Notes under the pieces: generated by a model | The model's database searches: none | The model's input: only the letters and a program-made list of their open reading frames with translations | Told to the model about the DNA's origin: nothing | Shown here: piece after piece, positions 1 to 9,900 of the stretch | Position numbering within the stretch: position 1 is the stretch's first letter | Layout of the letters: each line of letters opens with the position of its first letter | DNA from: Cryobacterium gelidum | GTDB taxonomy: Bacteria > Actinomycetota > Actinomycetes > Actinomycetales > Microbacteriaceae | DNA: 64,000 nt | Direction of reading: 5' to 3' | Assembly (NCBI RefSeq): GCF_004403985.1 | Contig: NZ_SOHL01000003.1 | Span: 197,212 to 261,211 of the forward strand | Position numbers and translations under genes: made by a program

Positions 1-2
1 TC

Positions 3-878
3 GATGTGCTCGAGAGTGAAGCGATCCACATCATCCGCGAGGTCGTCGCCGAGTTCGAACGCCCCGTACTGCTGTTCAGCGGCGGCAAGGACTCCGTCGT
101 CGTACTGCACCTCGCCGCGAAGGCGTTCTGGCCCGGCAGGATTCCGTTCTCCCTGCTGCACGTGGACACCGGTCACAACTTTCCCGAGGTGCTCGAGTTT
201 CGCGACAAGACCGTCGCCGCGCACGGCGTACGTCTGACCGTCGCCAAGGTCGAGGATTACATCGCCGACGGCCGCCTGGCGGAACGCGCCGATGGCACCC
301 GCAACCCCCTGCAGACCCTCCCTCTGCTCGACGCCATCGCAGCCGGTCGGCACGACGCCGTCTTCGGCGGTGCCCGTCGCGACGAAGACAAAGCGCGTGC
401 GAAGGAGCGCATCCTCTCGCTGCGCGACGAATTCGGGCAGTGGGACCCGCGCAACCAACGCCCCGAACTGTGGAACCTCTACAACGGCCGCCACACCGTG
501 GGACAGCACGTGCGCGCCTTCCCGATCAGCAACTGGACCGAACTCAACGTCTGGCGTTATATCGAACGCGAGAACATCGAACTGCCCCCGCTCTACTACG
601 CCCACGAGCGTGAGGTCTACCGCCGCGACGACATGTGGCGCGCCGTCAGCCCGGTCAGCCCGGCACGGGCCGACGAGCCCATCGAACTTCGCACCGTGCG
701 CTACCGCACGGTGGGCGATATGAGCTGCACCGGCGCGGTCGACTCGGCAGCGGCATCCGTTGCCGATGTCGTCCGCGAGGTGGGAGTGAGCACCATCACC
801 GAACGCGGCGCGACCCGCGCCGACGACCGCATCTCCGAGGCCGCCATGGAAGACCGCAAGAAGGAAGGATATTTCTGA
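3..878 (+). CDS. cysD: Sulfate adenylyltransferase subunit 2 (CysD), 5'-truncated by the window edge
   Basis: Small subunit of ATP sulfurylase, which makes adenosine 5'-phosphosulfate (APS) from ATP and sulfate, the first step of sulfate assimilation. The reading frame is open to the first base of the window. It shows the PP-loop motif SGGKDSVV near residue 30, GGARRDEDKARAKER, WDPRNQRPELWNLYNG and the conserved C-terminal GYF. Alignment from memory with E. coli CysD (302 aa) suggests only about 10-15 N-terminal residues are missing, so the GTG at 6 is probably internal rather than the start. The stop overlaps the next start by one base (TGATG), indicating one operon with the lipoprotein and cysN that follow. 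Identification is secure; only the 5' end is uncertain. Confidence 0.95.
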   Translation, partial: DVLESEAIHIIREVVAEFERPVLLFSGGKDSVVVLHLAAKAFWPGRIPFSLLHVDTGHNFPEVLEFRDKTVAAHGVRLTVAKVEDYIADGRLAERADGTRNPLQTLPLLDAIAAGRHDAVFGGARRDEDKARAKERILSLRDEFGQWDPRNQRPELWNLYNGRHTVGQHVRAFPISNWTELNVWRYIERENIELPPLYYAHEREVYRRDDMWRAVSPVSPARADEPIELRTVRYRTVGDMSCTGAVDSAAASVADVVREVGVSTITERGATRADDRISEAAMEDRKKEGYF

Positions 879-1939
879 TGAGAAATTCACTTCGTCTGGG
901 CGCCCTGATGCTCGGAAGTACCCTACTTTTGAGCGGATGCGTCGCCGCGGTCGGCACGCAGCCCGCCACCGACCAGGGTCCAGCCGCCGAACTTCGCCTG
1001 GGCTACTTCGACAACGTCACCCACGCCGCAGCGCTCGTCGGGCTGCAGAACGGCTACTTCGCGGATGCCCTCGGCGACACGAAACTGAGCAGCCAGATCT
1101 TCAATGCCGGCCCGGCCGCCGTTGAGGCGCTCAGCGCCGGCGCCATCGACGCCGCCTACATCGGCCCGAGTCCAGCGGTGAACACGTTCATCCAGAGCCG
1201 CGGCGAGTCGGCCGTCATCGTGGCCGGAGCTGCCAGCGGAGGTGCCGCACTCGTCGTGCGTGACGGCATCGACAACGCGGCCGACCTGGCCGGCACCATC
1301 CTCGCCACCCCGCAGCTCGGTAATACCCAGGATGTCGCCCTGCGGTCCTGGCTCGATGATGAGGGCTACACGACCAGTACGACCGGCGGCGGCGAGGTCA
1401 ATGTCTCCCCGACAGAGAACGCGCAGACCCTGACCCTGTTCCAGAGTGGCAAGATCGACGGCGCCTGGCTGCCCGAACCGTGGGTGTCCCGACTCGTGCT
1501 CGAAGCCGGAGGCCACGTTCTCGTGAACGAAGCCGACCTGTGGGAGAACGGCGACTTTCCCACGACCGTGCTGCTCGTGCGCAAGGGCTTTCTCGAGGAG
1601 CACCCCGACACCGTGAGTGCCCTGCTCGAAGGGCACGTCACCGCGGTCGACTGGCTCACCCAGCACCCGGCCGACGCAGCGACCGTCATCAACGCGAAAC
1701 TCACGGCCGACACCGGCAAGGCTCTGGCCGACGACGTGCTGGCCCGCGCCCTGACCGAAGTGAAATTCAATGTCGACCCGTTGGCGTCGACCTTTCCGAT
1801 CTCGCTCGCCGAGGCGGTCAAGGCCGGCATCGGCAAGGACGGCGACCTGAACGGTCTGTTCAACGTGGCACTGCTGAACGCCGTACTGGCCAAGCACGCC
1901 GAAGAACCGGTCTCGGCCGGCGGATTGGGAACGGAATAA
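878..1939 (+). CDS. ABC transporter substrate-binding lipoprotein, SsuA/TauA/NrtA type
   Basis: Surface-anchored solute-binding protein of 353 aa for a small sulfur (or nitrogen) oxyanion or organosulfonate. The N-terminus has a short hydrophobic stretch ending in the lipobox LLLSGC. The mature part has NMT1/SsuA-like features: LRLGYFDNVTHAAALVG, a glycine-rich loop with AIDAAYIGPSPAVN, and DGAWLPEPWVS. The ATG at 878 overlaps the cysD stop, and the cysN start follows four bases after the stop. The matching ATPase and permease lie downstream of cysN, so the importer is interleaved with ATP sulfurylase genes. That setting favours sulfonates, sulfate esters or sulfate over nitrate, but the substrate cannot be read from the sequence. 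Confidence 0.85.
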   Translation: MRNSLRLGALMLGSTLLLSGCVAAVGTQPATDQGPAAELRLGYFDNVTHAAALVGLQNGYFADALGDTKLSSQIFNAGPAAVEALSAGAIDAAYIGPSPAVNTFIQSRGESAVIVAGAASGGAALVVRDGIDNAADLAGTILATPQLGNTQDVALRSWLDDEGYTTSTTGGGEVNVSPTENAQTLTLFQSGKIDGAWLPEPWVSRLVLEAGGHVLVNEADLWENGDFPTTVLLVRKGFLEEHPDTVSALLEGHVTAVDWLTQHPADAATVINAKLTADTGKALADDVLARALTEVKFNVDPLASTFPISLAEAVKAGIGKDGDLNGLFNVALLNAVLAKHAEEPVSAGGLGTE

Positions 1940-1943
1940 ACGC

Positions 1944-3356
1944 ATGACACTCACCATTGAGACTCAGATTCTTGCCAGCGAAGCCGCTGTCGCCGCTCCA
2001 GAAGGCACCCTGTTTCGCTTCGCGACGGCCGGCTCGGTCGACGACGGCAAGTCCACCCTCGTTGGCCGGCTGCTGCACGACTCGAAGGCCATCCTCGCCG
2101 ACCAGCTCGAAGCGGTCACCCGCACCTCCACCGAACGCGGCTTCGGCGGCGAGAGCGGCGGAATCGACTTCGCCCTGCTGACCGACGGCCTGCGCGCGGA
2201 ACGCGAACAGGGCATCACCATCGACGTGGCCTACCGCTACTTCGCGACGCCCGCCCGCTCGTTCATTCTGGCGGACTGCCCCGGCCACGTACAGTACACA
2301 CGCAACATGGTCACCGGCGCCACCACAGCGGATGCCGTCATCATGCTCATCGACGCCCGCAAGGGGGTGCTCGAGCAGACCCGCCGGCACCTCAGTGTCG
2401 TCGCCCTGCTGCGCGTGCCGCACGTGATCGTCGCGGTCAACAAGATCGACCTGCTGGATTACGACGAGGCCGCCTATCGTGAGGTGGAGGCCAGCGTTCG
2501 ACTGGTCACCGCCGAACTGGGCATCGCTGAAGTGCTGGTCATTCCCGTGTCGGCGCTCGTCGGCGACAACGTCGTCGACCGCTCCGAGCGCACCCCCTGG
2601 TACAACGGGCCGAGCCTGCTCGAACTGCTCGAAACGCTCACCGTGATCGACGATCTCGACGAGCGTGGCCAGGCCACCGAGGCGTTTCGCCTGCCCGTTC
2701 AGCTCGTGCTGCGCCCGCAGGGCGCGGTCGTCGTGGCCCCCGAGCTCAGCGACTCCTACCGCGACTATCGGGCTTACGCCGGGCAGGTCGCGAGCGGCAG
2801 CATCAAGGTCGGCGACACCGTGAGCGTCGAGCCCGGCGGCGGCACCAGCACGGTCACCGGCATCGACTTCGCCGGCGTCGCTCTCGACGAGGCCTTCGCG
2901 CCACAGTCGATCGCGCTGCGCCTGGCCGACGACCTCGATGTGGCCCGCGGCGCGGTGATCGCCGCCGTCGACACCCTGCCGCCGATCACCCGCACCCTCG
3001 AAGCCGACCTGTTCTGGCTCGACCCGCGCCCGCTCGCCCCTGGCGCCCGTGTGCTGGTGAAGTTCGGCACGACGGTCATGCAGGCCCTGATCAGCGAGGT
3101 CACCGGCCGGCTCGACCTGACGACACTGGCTGTTGAACCGGCCAGGACTCTCGCCGTGAACGATATCGGGCAGGCGAGCATCCGCTTGTCACGCGATCTG
3201 CCGGTCGAGCGCTACTCTCAGAATCGCCGCTCCGGTGCGTTCCTCGTGATCCACCCGCAGGACGGCGCAACCCTCGCCGCCGGCATCGTCACCGCCCCCG
3301 GTGAACCCACCCGCGGCGGCGACGGCTCGGGCGCCGGGTCGGAAGTGTCACCGTGA
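1944..3356 (+). CDS. cysN: Sulfate adenylyltransferase subunit 1 (CysN GTPase)
   Basis: Regulatory GTPase subunit of ATP sulfurylase, 470 aa; GTP hydrolysis drives APS formation by CysD. The EF-Tu-like G domain has GSVDDGKSTLVGRLL (G1, about residue 31), the switch I/II area with EREQGITIDVAYR and DCPGH (G3), and NKIDLLD (G4). Beta-barrel domains follow, with a C-terminal LVIHP segment. There is no C-terminal APS kinase domain, so this is the short CysN rather than a CysNC fusion. The ATG is four bases after the lipoprotein stop, and the stop overlaps the next GTG start in a GTGA junction, so the genes are co-translated. Confidence 0.95.
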   Translation: MTLTIETQILASEAAVAAPEGTLFRFATAGSVDDGKSTLVGRLLHDSKAILADQLEAVTRTSTERGFGGESGGIDFALLTDGLRAEREQGITIDVAYRYFATPARSFILADCPGHVQYTRNMVTGATTADAVIMLIDARKGVLEQTRRHLSVVALLRVPHVIVAVNKIDLLDYDEAAYREVEASVRLVTAELGIAEVLVIPVSALVGDNVVDRSERTPWYNGPSLLELLETLTVIDDLDERGQATEAFRLPVQLVLRPQGAVVVAPELSDSYRDYRAYAGQVASGSIKVGDTVSVEPGGGTSTVTGIDFAGVALDEAFAPQSIALRLADDLDVARGAVIAAVDTLPPITRTLEADLFWLDPRPLAPGARVLVKFGTTVMQALISEVTGRLDLTTLAVEPARTLAVNDIGQASIRLSRDLPVERYSQNRRSGAFLVIHPQDGATLAAGIVTAPGEPTRGGDGSGAGSEVSP

Positions 3357-4144
3357 CTTCCCTCACCAACGTGTCCGCTGCCACAATCCCGGCCGCCGCT
3401 GCGCTCGAGCCGGCCGCGATCACGATCGATGCCCTTGGCAAGCGCTACGGCACCGGCCCGCTCGTGCTCGACGACATCAACCTGACGATCGAGGCCGGCC
3501 AGTTCGTCTGCCTGCTCGGGGCAAGCGGATGCGGCAAGTCCACGCTGCTGAACATCATCGCCGGACTGGAGAAGCCGACCGAGGGCGCCGTCACCGTGGC
3601 GAGCGGCAAGGCCGCCGTCATGTTCCAGGACGCTGCCCTGTTTCCGTGGCTGACCGCCGGTCGCAATGTGGAGCTCGCCCTCAAGCTGCGCGGGGTGCCC
3701 CGCGGGGAACGTCGCAGCGAAGCCCTCGAGCTGCTCGACCTGGTCAATCTGGCCGATGCCGCCGACAAACGCCCGCACGAGCTCTCCGGCGGGATGCGCC
3801 AACGCGTCGCCCTCGCCCGCTCGCTCGCGCAGGACCGCAAGGTGCTGCTCATGGACGAACCGTTCGCCGCCCTCGACGCGATCACCCGTGACCTGCTGCA
3901 CGAGGAATTGGAACGGGTCTGGCGTCAGACCGGTCGCACCATCGTCTTCGTCACCCACAACGTGCGGGAAGCGGCCCGGCTGGGCGAACGCATCCTCCTG
4001 ATGTCGTCACGCCCCGGCCGCATCGTCAACGAGTGGACCATCGCCGACACCGGCTCACGCCGCATCGAATCCCCCGAAGTCGCCCGCCTGGGCGACGAGA
4101 TCACCGACCAGCTGCGAGAGGAGATCCGCCAAAATGCCGCTTGA
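3353..4144 (+). CDS. ABC transporter ATP-binding protein, SsuB/TauB type
   Basis: Cytoplasmic ATPase of 263 aa energising the importer formed with the lipoprotein at 878 and the permease at 4134. Walker A is GASGCGKST (about residue 59), the signature LSGGMRQRVALARSLA, and Walker B VLLMDEPFAALD, followed by the switch histidine in FVTHNVREA. The signature LSGGMRQR and the DEPFAALD form are typical of the nitrate/sulfonate/taurine subgroup. It starts with GTG overlapping the cysN stop, and its stop overlaps the permease start by 11 bases. Operon membership links the uptake system to sulfate activation and presumably to cysteine-starvation control. Confidence 0.92.
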   Translation: MTSLTNVSAATIPAAAALEPAAITIDALGKRYGTGPLVLDDINLTIEAGQFVCLLGASGCGKSTLLNIIAGLEKPTEGAVTVASGKAAVMFQDAALFPWLTAGRNVELALKLRGVPRGERRSEALELLDLVNLADAADKRPHELSGGMRQRVALARSLAQDRKVLLMDEPFAALDAITRDLLHEELERVWRQTGRTIVFVTHNVREAARLGERILLMSSRPGRIVNEWTIADTGSRRIESPEVARLGDEITDQLREEIRQNAA

Positions 4145-5045
4145 TCCGCAGGCTGCCACCGCCAGGGTTCACGACGCCGGCCACGACGAACTCCGGCGCC
4201 TCGAAGCCGGCCTGGATTCGCTGCAGGCCGTTCCCGAAACGCCCCGCGGCGCCTTCCGCCGCACCCTCGACGGTGTGGTGCCGCCGATTCTGCTGCTTGT
4301 GGCCCTCGTCGCGGCCTGGCAGGTCTACATTGTGATCGCCAAACCCCGCCCCGACCTGATTCCCGGTCCCCTCGACGTGTTCGGCGCGTTGGCCAGTGCG
4401 TGGAACAGCGACCGCCTGCAGCTCGCTGTCACGACGAGTCTCGAACGAGGCGGGCTCGGCTTTCTTCTCGCCGTCGCCATCGGCACTCCGATCGGGTTGT
4501 TGCTTGCCGAGTGCCGCCCGGTGCGACGCGCCGTCGGCCCGCTGCTGTCTGGATTGCAGGTGCTCCCCTCGGTCGCCTGGGTGCCCGCCGCGATCATCTG
4601 GTTCGGCCTCACCGACGCCACCGTCTACTTCGTCATCCTGATGGGCGCCGTACCCTCGATCGCCAACGGGCTCGTCTCGGGGGTCGATCAGATTCCGCCG
4701 CAGCTGCGCCGCGTCGGCACGGTACTCGGCGCCTCACGCTTCGAGATGGCTACCCTGGTCGTACTGCCGGCCGCTCTGCCGGGCTATTTCTCCGGCCTCA
4801 AGCAGGGCTGGGCCTTCGCCTGGCGTTCCCTGATGGCGGCCGAGATCATCACCCAGGGCGGGACGATCGGTTTCGGCCTCGGTTCGATGCTCGACCAGAG
4901 CCGTGTTCTCGCCGACCTGTCCGGCGTGCTCGCCACGATCCTGGTGATCCTGTTCGTCGGCATCCTGGTCGAGCTCGTCGTCTTCGCTCCGATCGAACGT
5001 CGCCTGCTGCGCCGTCGCGGGCTGATGGCCGCCGGCCTGCGCTGA
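4134..5045 (+). CDS. ABC transporter permease, SsuC/TauC type
   Basis: Inner-membrane permease of 303 aa. A cytoplasmic N-terminal stretch of about 45 residues is followed by some six hydrophobic helices, starting with ILLLVALVAAWQVY. The BPD_transp_1 coupling loop lies in the region GASRFEMATLVVLPAALPGY, the EAA-type motif that docks on the ATPase. The ATG at 4134 overlaps the end of the ATPase gene. Length and layout fit SsuC/TauC/NrtB permeases. About 56 bp separate it from the following reductase gene, so one long transcript is likely. Confidence 0.9.
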   Translation: MPLDPQAATARVHDAGHDELRRLEAGLDSLQAVPETPRGAFRRTLDGVVPPILLLVALVAAWQVYIVIAKPRPDLIPGPLDVFGALASAWNSDRLQLAVTTSLERGGLGFLLAVAIGTPIGLLLAECRPVRRAVGPLLSGLQVLPSVAWVPAAIIWFGLTDATVYFVILMGAVPSIANGLVSGVDQIPPQLRRVGTVLGASRFEMATLVVLPAALPGYFSGLKQGWAFAWRSLMAAEIITQGGTIGFGLGSMLDQSRVLADLSGVLATILVILFVGILVELVVFAPIERRLLRRRGLMAAGLR

Positions 5046-5101
5046 CCGCGCGCATCCACTCTTCTTCTTTCGTGAAAGCTTGCGCTGTTGAAAGGCACAA
5101 T

Positions 5102-6496
5102 ATGACCCCCGCTCCCTCTGCCCTGCGTGTCGCCATCATCGGCGCCGGCCCGGCCGGCATCTACGCTGGTAATATTCTGAACCGGCTCGTGGTCGAGGCC
5201 GGCCACACCGTGGCCATCGACCTGTTCGATGCGTTGCCCGCACCATACGGGCTGATTCGCTACGGCGTCGCCCCCGACCACCCGCGTATCAAGGGCATCG
5301 TCAAATCGTTGCAGGAGATGCTCGACGCCGACACGATCCGCTTCATCGGCAACGTGACGTATGGCACCGACCTGAGCCTCACCGATCTGCGCGAGCATTA
5401 CCACGCGGTCATTTTCGCGACCGGCGCCATTCTCGACGCCCCCCTCGTCATTCCCGGCATCGACCTGCCCGGGTCGTTCGGCGCCGCCGACTTCGTCTCC
5501 TGGTATGACGGCCACCCCGACGTCCCCCTGGAATGGCCGCTCGACGCAACCGACGTGGCGGTCATCGGCAATGGCAACGTCGCCCTCGACGTGGCCCGCA
5601 TTCTCGCCAAGCACGCCGACGACCTGCTCACCACCGACATTCCCGCCTCGGTCTACGCCGGCCTCGCCGGATCTCCGGTCACCGACGTGCACGTATTCGG
5701 TCGTCGCGGGCCCTCGCAGGTGAAATTCACCCCGATCGAGCTCCGGGAACTCGCCGACATTCCCGATGTCGACCTCGTGGTCTATGCCGAGGATTTCACA
5801 CCCGATTCGCACAGTGAACAGCTCGTCGCCAGCAACAACCAGGTCAAGATCATGACCCGCACGCTGAACGGCTGGCTCACCAAGGCTCCACTCGGCGCCT
5901 CGCGTCGCCTGCACCTGCACTTTCTGCACGCACCGGTCGAGGTGTACGGAGACGGTCGGGTGGAAGGCATCCGTTTTGAACGCACCGAACACACCGGAGA
6001 CGGCGGCGTGCGGGCGACCGGGCAGGTCGTCGACTACCCGGTACAGGCCGTCTATCGCGCGATCGGCTACCGGGGCAGCGCGCTCATCGAGGTGCCGTTC
6101 GACGCCGTGCGCGGTGTCATTCCCAACGACGGCGGGCGGGTGCTCGACGCGGCCGGCGACGCGATCGCGGGACTGTACGCCACCGGGTGGATCAAGCGCG
6201 GCCCGGTCGGCCTCATCGGGCACACCAAGGGCGACGCCCTCGAGACCGTGACCCGGCTTGTGGCCGACCTGCCGGTGCTGTTCGCCGGGGGGGCGGGCAC
6301 GGCGAATGCAATCCTGGCACTGCTCGAGGAACGCGGGGTGGAGTTCACGACCTGGGCCGGCTGGCAGGCTCTCGATGCCCACGAACTGATGCTCGGCAGC
6401 CTTGACGAGGTCACTCCGGGTCGCGAACGGGTGAAGGTCGTCTCCCGCGCGGAACAGGTTTCGATCTCTCGCACGGAAGCGTTGCTGACCCTGTGA
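5102..6496 (+). CDS. Ferredoxin-NADP(+) reductase, FprA/adrenodoxin-reductase type
   Basis: FAD flavoprotein of 464 aa that passes electrons between NADPH and ferredoxin. The N-terminal FAD-binding motif is [12 protein letters not shown] (residue 11 onward). The NADP-binding segment has [15 protein letters not shown], and a conserved [14 protein letters not shown] segment lies near the C-terminus. The ATG at 5102 is chosen because the FAD fold begins right after it; the open frame runs much further upstream inside the permease gene in another frame and is not coding there. The stop overlaps the GTG of the ferredoxin gene. In this operon it probably feeds sulfite reductase, whose gene would lie outside the window. 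Confidence 0.92.
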   Translation: MTPAPSALRVAIIGAGPAGIYAGNILNRLVVEAGHTVAIDLFDALPAPYGLIRYGVAPDHPRIKGIVKSLQEMLDADTIRFIGNVTYGTDLSLTDLREHYHAVIFATGAILDAPLVIPGIDLPGSFGAADFVSWYDGHPDVPLEWPLDATDVAVIGNGNVALDVARILAKHADDLLTTDIPASVYAGLAGSPVTDVHVFGRRGPSQVKFTPIELRELADIPDVDLVVYAEDFTPDSHSEQLVASNNQVKIMTRTLNGWLTKAPLGASRRLHLHFLHAPVEVYGDGRVEGIRFERTEHTGDGGVRATGQVVDYPVQAVYRAIGYRGSALIEVPFDAVRGVIPNDGGRVLDAAGDAIAGLYATGWIKRGPVGLIGHTKGDALETVTRLVADLPVLFAGGAGTANAILALLEERGVEFTTWAGWQALDAHELMLGSLDEVTPGRERVKVVSRAEQVSISRTEALLTL

Positions 6497-6822
6497 CCTA
6501 TGTGATCGCTCTTCCGTGCGTTGATGTGAAAGATCGTGCCTGCATCGACGAATGCCCGGTGGACTGCATTTATGAGGGTGAACGCTCCCTCTATATCCAT
6601 CCGGACGAGTGCGTCGACTGCGGAGCCTGCGAACCGGTCTGCCCGGTCGAGGCCATCTACTACGAAGACGACCTGCCCGAGCAGTGGGCCGACTATTACA
6701 AGGCCAACGTCGAATTCTTCGACGACATCGGCTCCCCGGGCGGAGCCGCCAAGGTCGGCGTGCTCGCCAAGGACCACCCCGTCATCTCCGCGCTGGCGCC
6801 GCAGGTCACCGAGCCAGCCTGA
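6493..6822 (+). CDS. fdxA: 7Fe-8S ferredoxin (FdxA type)
   Basis: Soluble electron carrier of 109 aa. The first cluster region is [21 protein letters not shown] with the irregular cysteine spacing of a 3Fe-4S site; the second is [20 protein letters not shown], a classical 4Fe-4S CxxCxxC...CP motif. The long C-terminal tail after these motifs is typical of actinobacterial and mycobacterial FdxA. The GTG start overlaps the TGA of the reductase (GTGA). With that enzyme it forms a two-protein electron chain from NADPH, plausibly to ferredoxin-dependent sulfite reductase. It converges with smc; the 113-bp gap holds no obvious terminator. Confidence 0.93.
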   Translation: MTYVIALPCVDVKDRACIDECPVDCIYEGERSLYIHPDECVDCGACEPVCPVEAIYYEDDLPEQWADYYKANVEFFDDIGSPGGAAKVGVLAKDHPVISALAPQVTEPA

Positions 6823-6935
6823 CTCGAAAGGGGCTGCGGGGCGCCGCCGGATGCACGGCCATATTCTGGTATCGCAGCCGCCCGCGATCGAGTCGTGTCA
6901 GAAGCTGGCGGGCCAGGCACCCAGACGCCGGACGG

Positions 6936-9900
6936 TTAGCTCGCGGTAGCGGGCTCCCGCTGGCCAGCGCGCGTCGCAACGCGCTGGCCGATCACGGCTG
7001 AAACACCGTCGTGCCGCATGCTGACGCCGTAGAGGGCATCCGCTATCTCCATGGTGCGCTTCTGGTGGGTGATGACGATGAGCTGGCTGGTCTCGCGCAG
7101 GTCTTCAAAGATGGTCAACAGTCGGCCGAGATTGGCGTCATCGAGGGCCGCTTCCACCTCGTCCATGATGTAAAACGGGCTCGGGCGAGCCTTGAAGATG
7201 GCGATCAGCAGCGCGACGGCGGCGAGCGAGCGTTCCCCACCGGAGAGCAACGAGAGACGTTCGATCTTCTTGCCGGCCGGTTTCACCGATACCTCGATGC
7301 CGGTCGCGAGCAGGTCGTCGGGGTCGGTGAGCCAGATGCTGCCACTTCCGCCGGGAAACAGCACCGGGAACACCTCGGCGAAAGCTGCCCGGGTGTCGTC
7401 GAACGCGTTCGAGAAGATGGTCTGCATCTTCTCGTCGATGTCGGCGATGATGGTGAGCAGGTCGCTGCGGGTCTCGGTGAGGTCGGTGAGCTGTTCGGTG
7501 AGAAACCGGTGACGCTGCTCGAGCGCCGCGAATTCTTCGAGTGCGAGGGGGTTGACCCGGCCGAGCTGGCCGAGCTTGCGTTCGGCGACCACAAACCGTT
7601 TCTGCTGTTCGGCCCGATCGAAACGGACGCGATCGGGCGTAATCAGCTGATCGGGCCCATATTCGCCGACGAGTACGTCTTCGGTCAGTCCCAATTCGCT
7701 GCCGGCCCGTTCGAGTAGGGCCGAGAGGTGCAGCTTCTTCTCATAGATCTCAAGCTCGAGGACGTGCACGTTCTCTGTGATCGAGGCGAGACGCTCACGC
7801 AGCGTGTTCTCATCACGACGCAACTGCTGCAGCTCGGTGTTTTGGCTCGTTCGTTCCGCTTCGGCGCTGGCGAGACGAAGCCGCGCCTCGGCGACCGAGC
7901 GGTCGACCGCGGCGAGCACGGCCGGAAGCGCCTCGGCGACGCGGGAGGCGGAATCTACCTGTCGGCGGCGAATGACGGCCCGACGAGCCGCCGCGGCGGC
8001 GACCGTTCGGTCAGCTTCGAGCTGCTGCGTCATGGTCACCACGTGCAGTTCGCCCGCGCGCACGCGTTCACGGGCGGTTTCCACCTGCAGCCTGGTCTCG
8101 ACCTCGGTCTCGCGGGCCGCCTCGAGTTCGGTGTCGAGCGCGTCGCGCGCGGTGGCGTCGAGGATGGGTCGTGGCTGCGACCGGGCGGCCACGAGAGCGG
8201 CACCGGCTTGGGCTGCGATGGCCCCGGCTTCGGCGACAGCGCTGCTCGCCAGCTGCAGCGCGGCCGAGACCCGGTCGACGTCGGCGTCGGCGGCAGCCGC
8301 CTGTACCAGAAGGCGTCCGCGACGTTCGGTGTGCGCGGCGAGTTGGGTGTCGAAGGCGCGCAGTGCGGCGCGCGCGCTGACCGACTGCTCTTTGTACGCC
8401 TGCAGCAGTGTGCGCTGTTCGGTGAAATCGGCGCGTACGCGCTCGATCAGCGAGGTGACGGCCGCAAGCTTCTCGGTGGCGGTGTCGCGTTCGGCGACGA
8501 GTTCGAGCTTGCTCTGCCGCGCGCCGGATCCTCCGCGCACAACCCAGGGGCTCAGTACCTCACCGGTGAGCGTGATGACGGTGAGGCCGTCGGGTAGTTC
8601 TGTGGCGCGGGCCACGGTGAGGTCGTCGGCGATAACGGTCTGGGCGAGCAGTCCGTGCACCCCGGCCGGGCCGTCGACGACCGACGTCGCCCAGCGGATA
8701 CCCGGCCGCGCACCCAGATCATTGGTCGGTGCGGCGGTCACTTTGCCGTCGGCCAGGACCAGTTCTACGCGCCCGAAGTCGTCATGCTCGGCCTGCACGA
8801 TCGCAGCGAGGGCGGCGGAGCGACTCTCGGCGAGCACGGCGTCGGCGAGGGAGCCGAGCGCGGCGGCGATCGCCGCTTCGAAACCGGGCTGCACCCGCAC
8901 ATGGTCGGCGACCAGGCCGCGAATACCTGCCGGCTGCGCGTCGAGCAGGGCGGATGAGCCGTCTTTCTGGTCGAGCGCGAGGGAAAACGCGCCCTGCCGG
9001 GCCGCTTGGGTGTCGCGGTCCCGCTCGTGCCGGTGCAACTCATCGCGCAGGCGTTCCACCGCGGCCTCAACGCGGTGCGCCGCGGCCTGCGCCAGTGCGA
9101 AAGCTGCGGACAGGTCGACCGAATCGGGTGCACCAGCCGGCGCTATGGTCTGCAGCTGGTCGAGTTGCTCCCGCGCGTTCTCGCTGCGGTCGGTCGCCGC
9201 GTCGAGGGCATTCTGCTGCCGCAATTGTTCGCCGCGCACGGCCGCGAGCCGCGACGCGGCCGTCTCGGATTGGCCGGTCAAGTGGGAAATTTCGAGGTCG
9301 TGCCTGGAAATGAGCGCGGCCTGCGCCGAAATGTCTTCGTCGACCGCGACGAGTCGCGACCGGGCGGCCGCGCTCTGCGCGCGGGCGCTGTTCCAGGCGA
9401 TGCCGGCCACCCCGATGCTCGCGCGCAACTGCTCGACCTCGGCCGCGGCCTCCTTCAGCAGGGTGGGCGTGACACTCGATACGAGACCGGTCGCCTCGAC
9501 CTGCGAACCCAGCAGGGCCAGCCGCTGGTTGGCGAGGGTGAACAGGCCGCGCAGGCGTTCCTGCACCGATTCAAGGCCATAACCGGTGCGGCGGGCCAGA
9601 TCGACGGCATCGTCGACCTGAGCGAGCTCGAGCCGCCGCAAACGCCCCTGTTTCTGCGAGAACTGCTCCTGCAGCACGACCCGTTCGGTATGCCGTTCGC
9701 TCTCGGTGCGATTGTGCACGTCGAGCGCAAGCTTCAGCGTGACCACGTCGTCGGCGAGCAAACGGGCGCGGGCGTCCCGCACGACGGCGGCGATGGTCTG
9801 CGCTTCCCTGGCGATGTCGGCCTGGTGACCGAGGGGCTTGAGCTGGCGGCGAATCTCCCCCGCGAGATCGCTCAGCCGGGTGAGGTTGATCTGCATGGCA

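Noticed and set aside
4400-5101. Upstream extension of the reductase frame
   Set aside because: Arg-rich out-of-frame translation of the permease; the FAD fold starts just after ATG 5102.
4784-6382. 532-codon - strand frame opposite the ferredoxin reductase
   Set aside because: Antisense shadow in high-GC DNA; the + strand protein is a complete flavoprotein.
7777-9582. Long + frame opposite smc
   Set aside because: Ser/Ala/Arg-rich shadow of a coiled-coil coding strand; smc on the - strand has all expected motifs.
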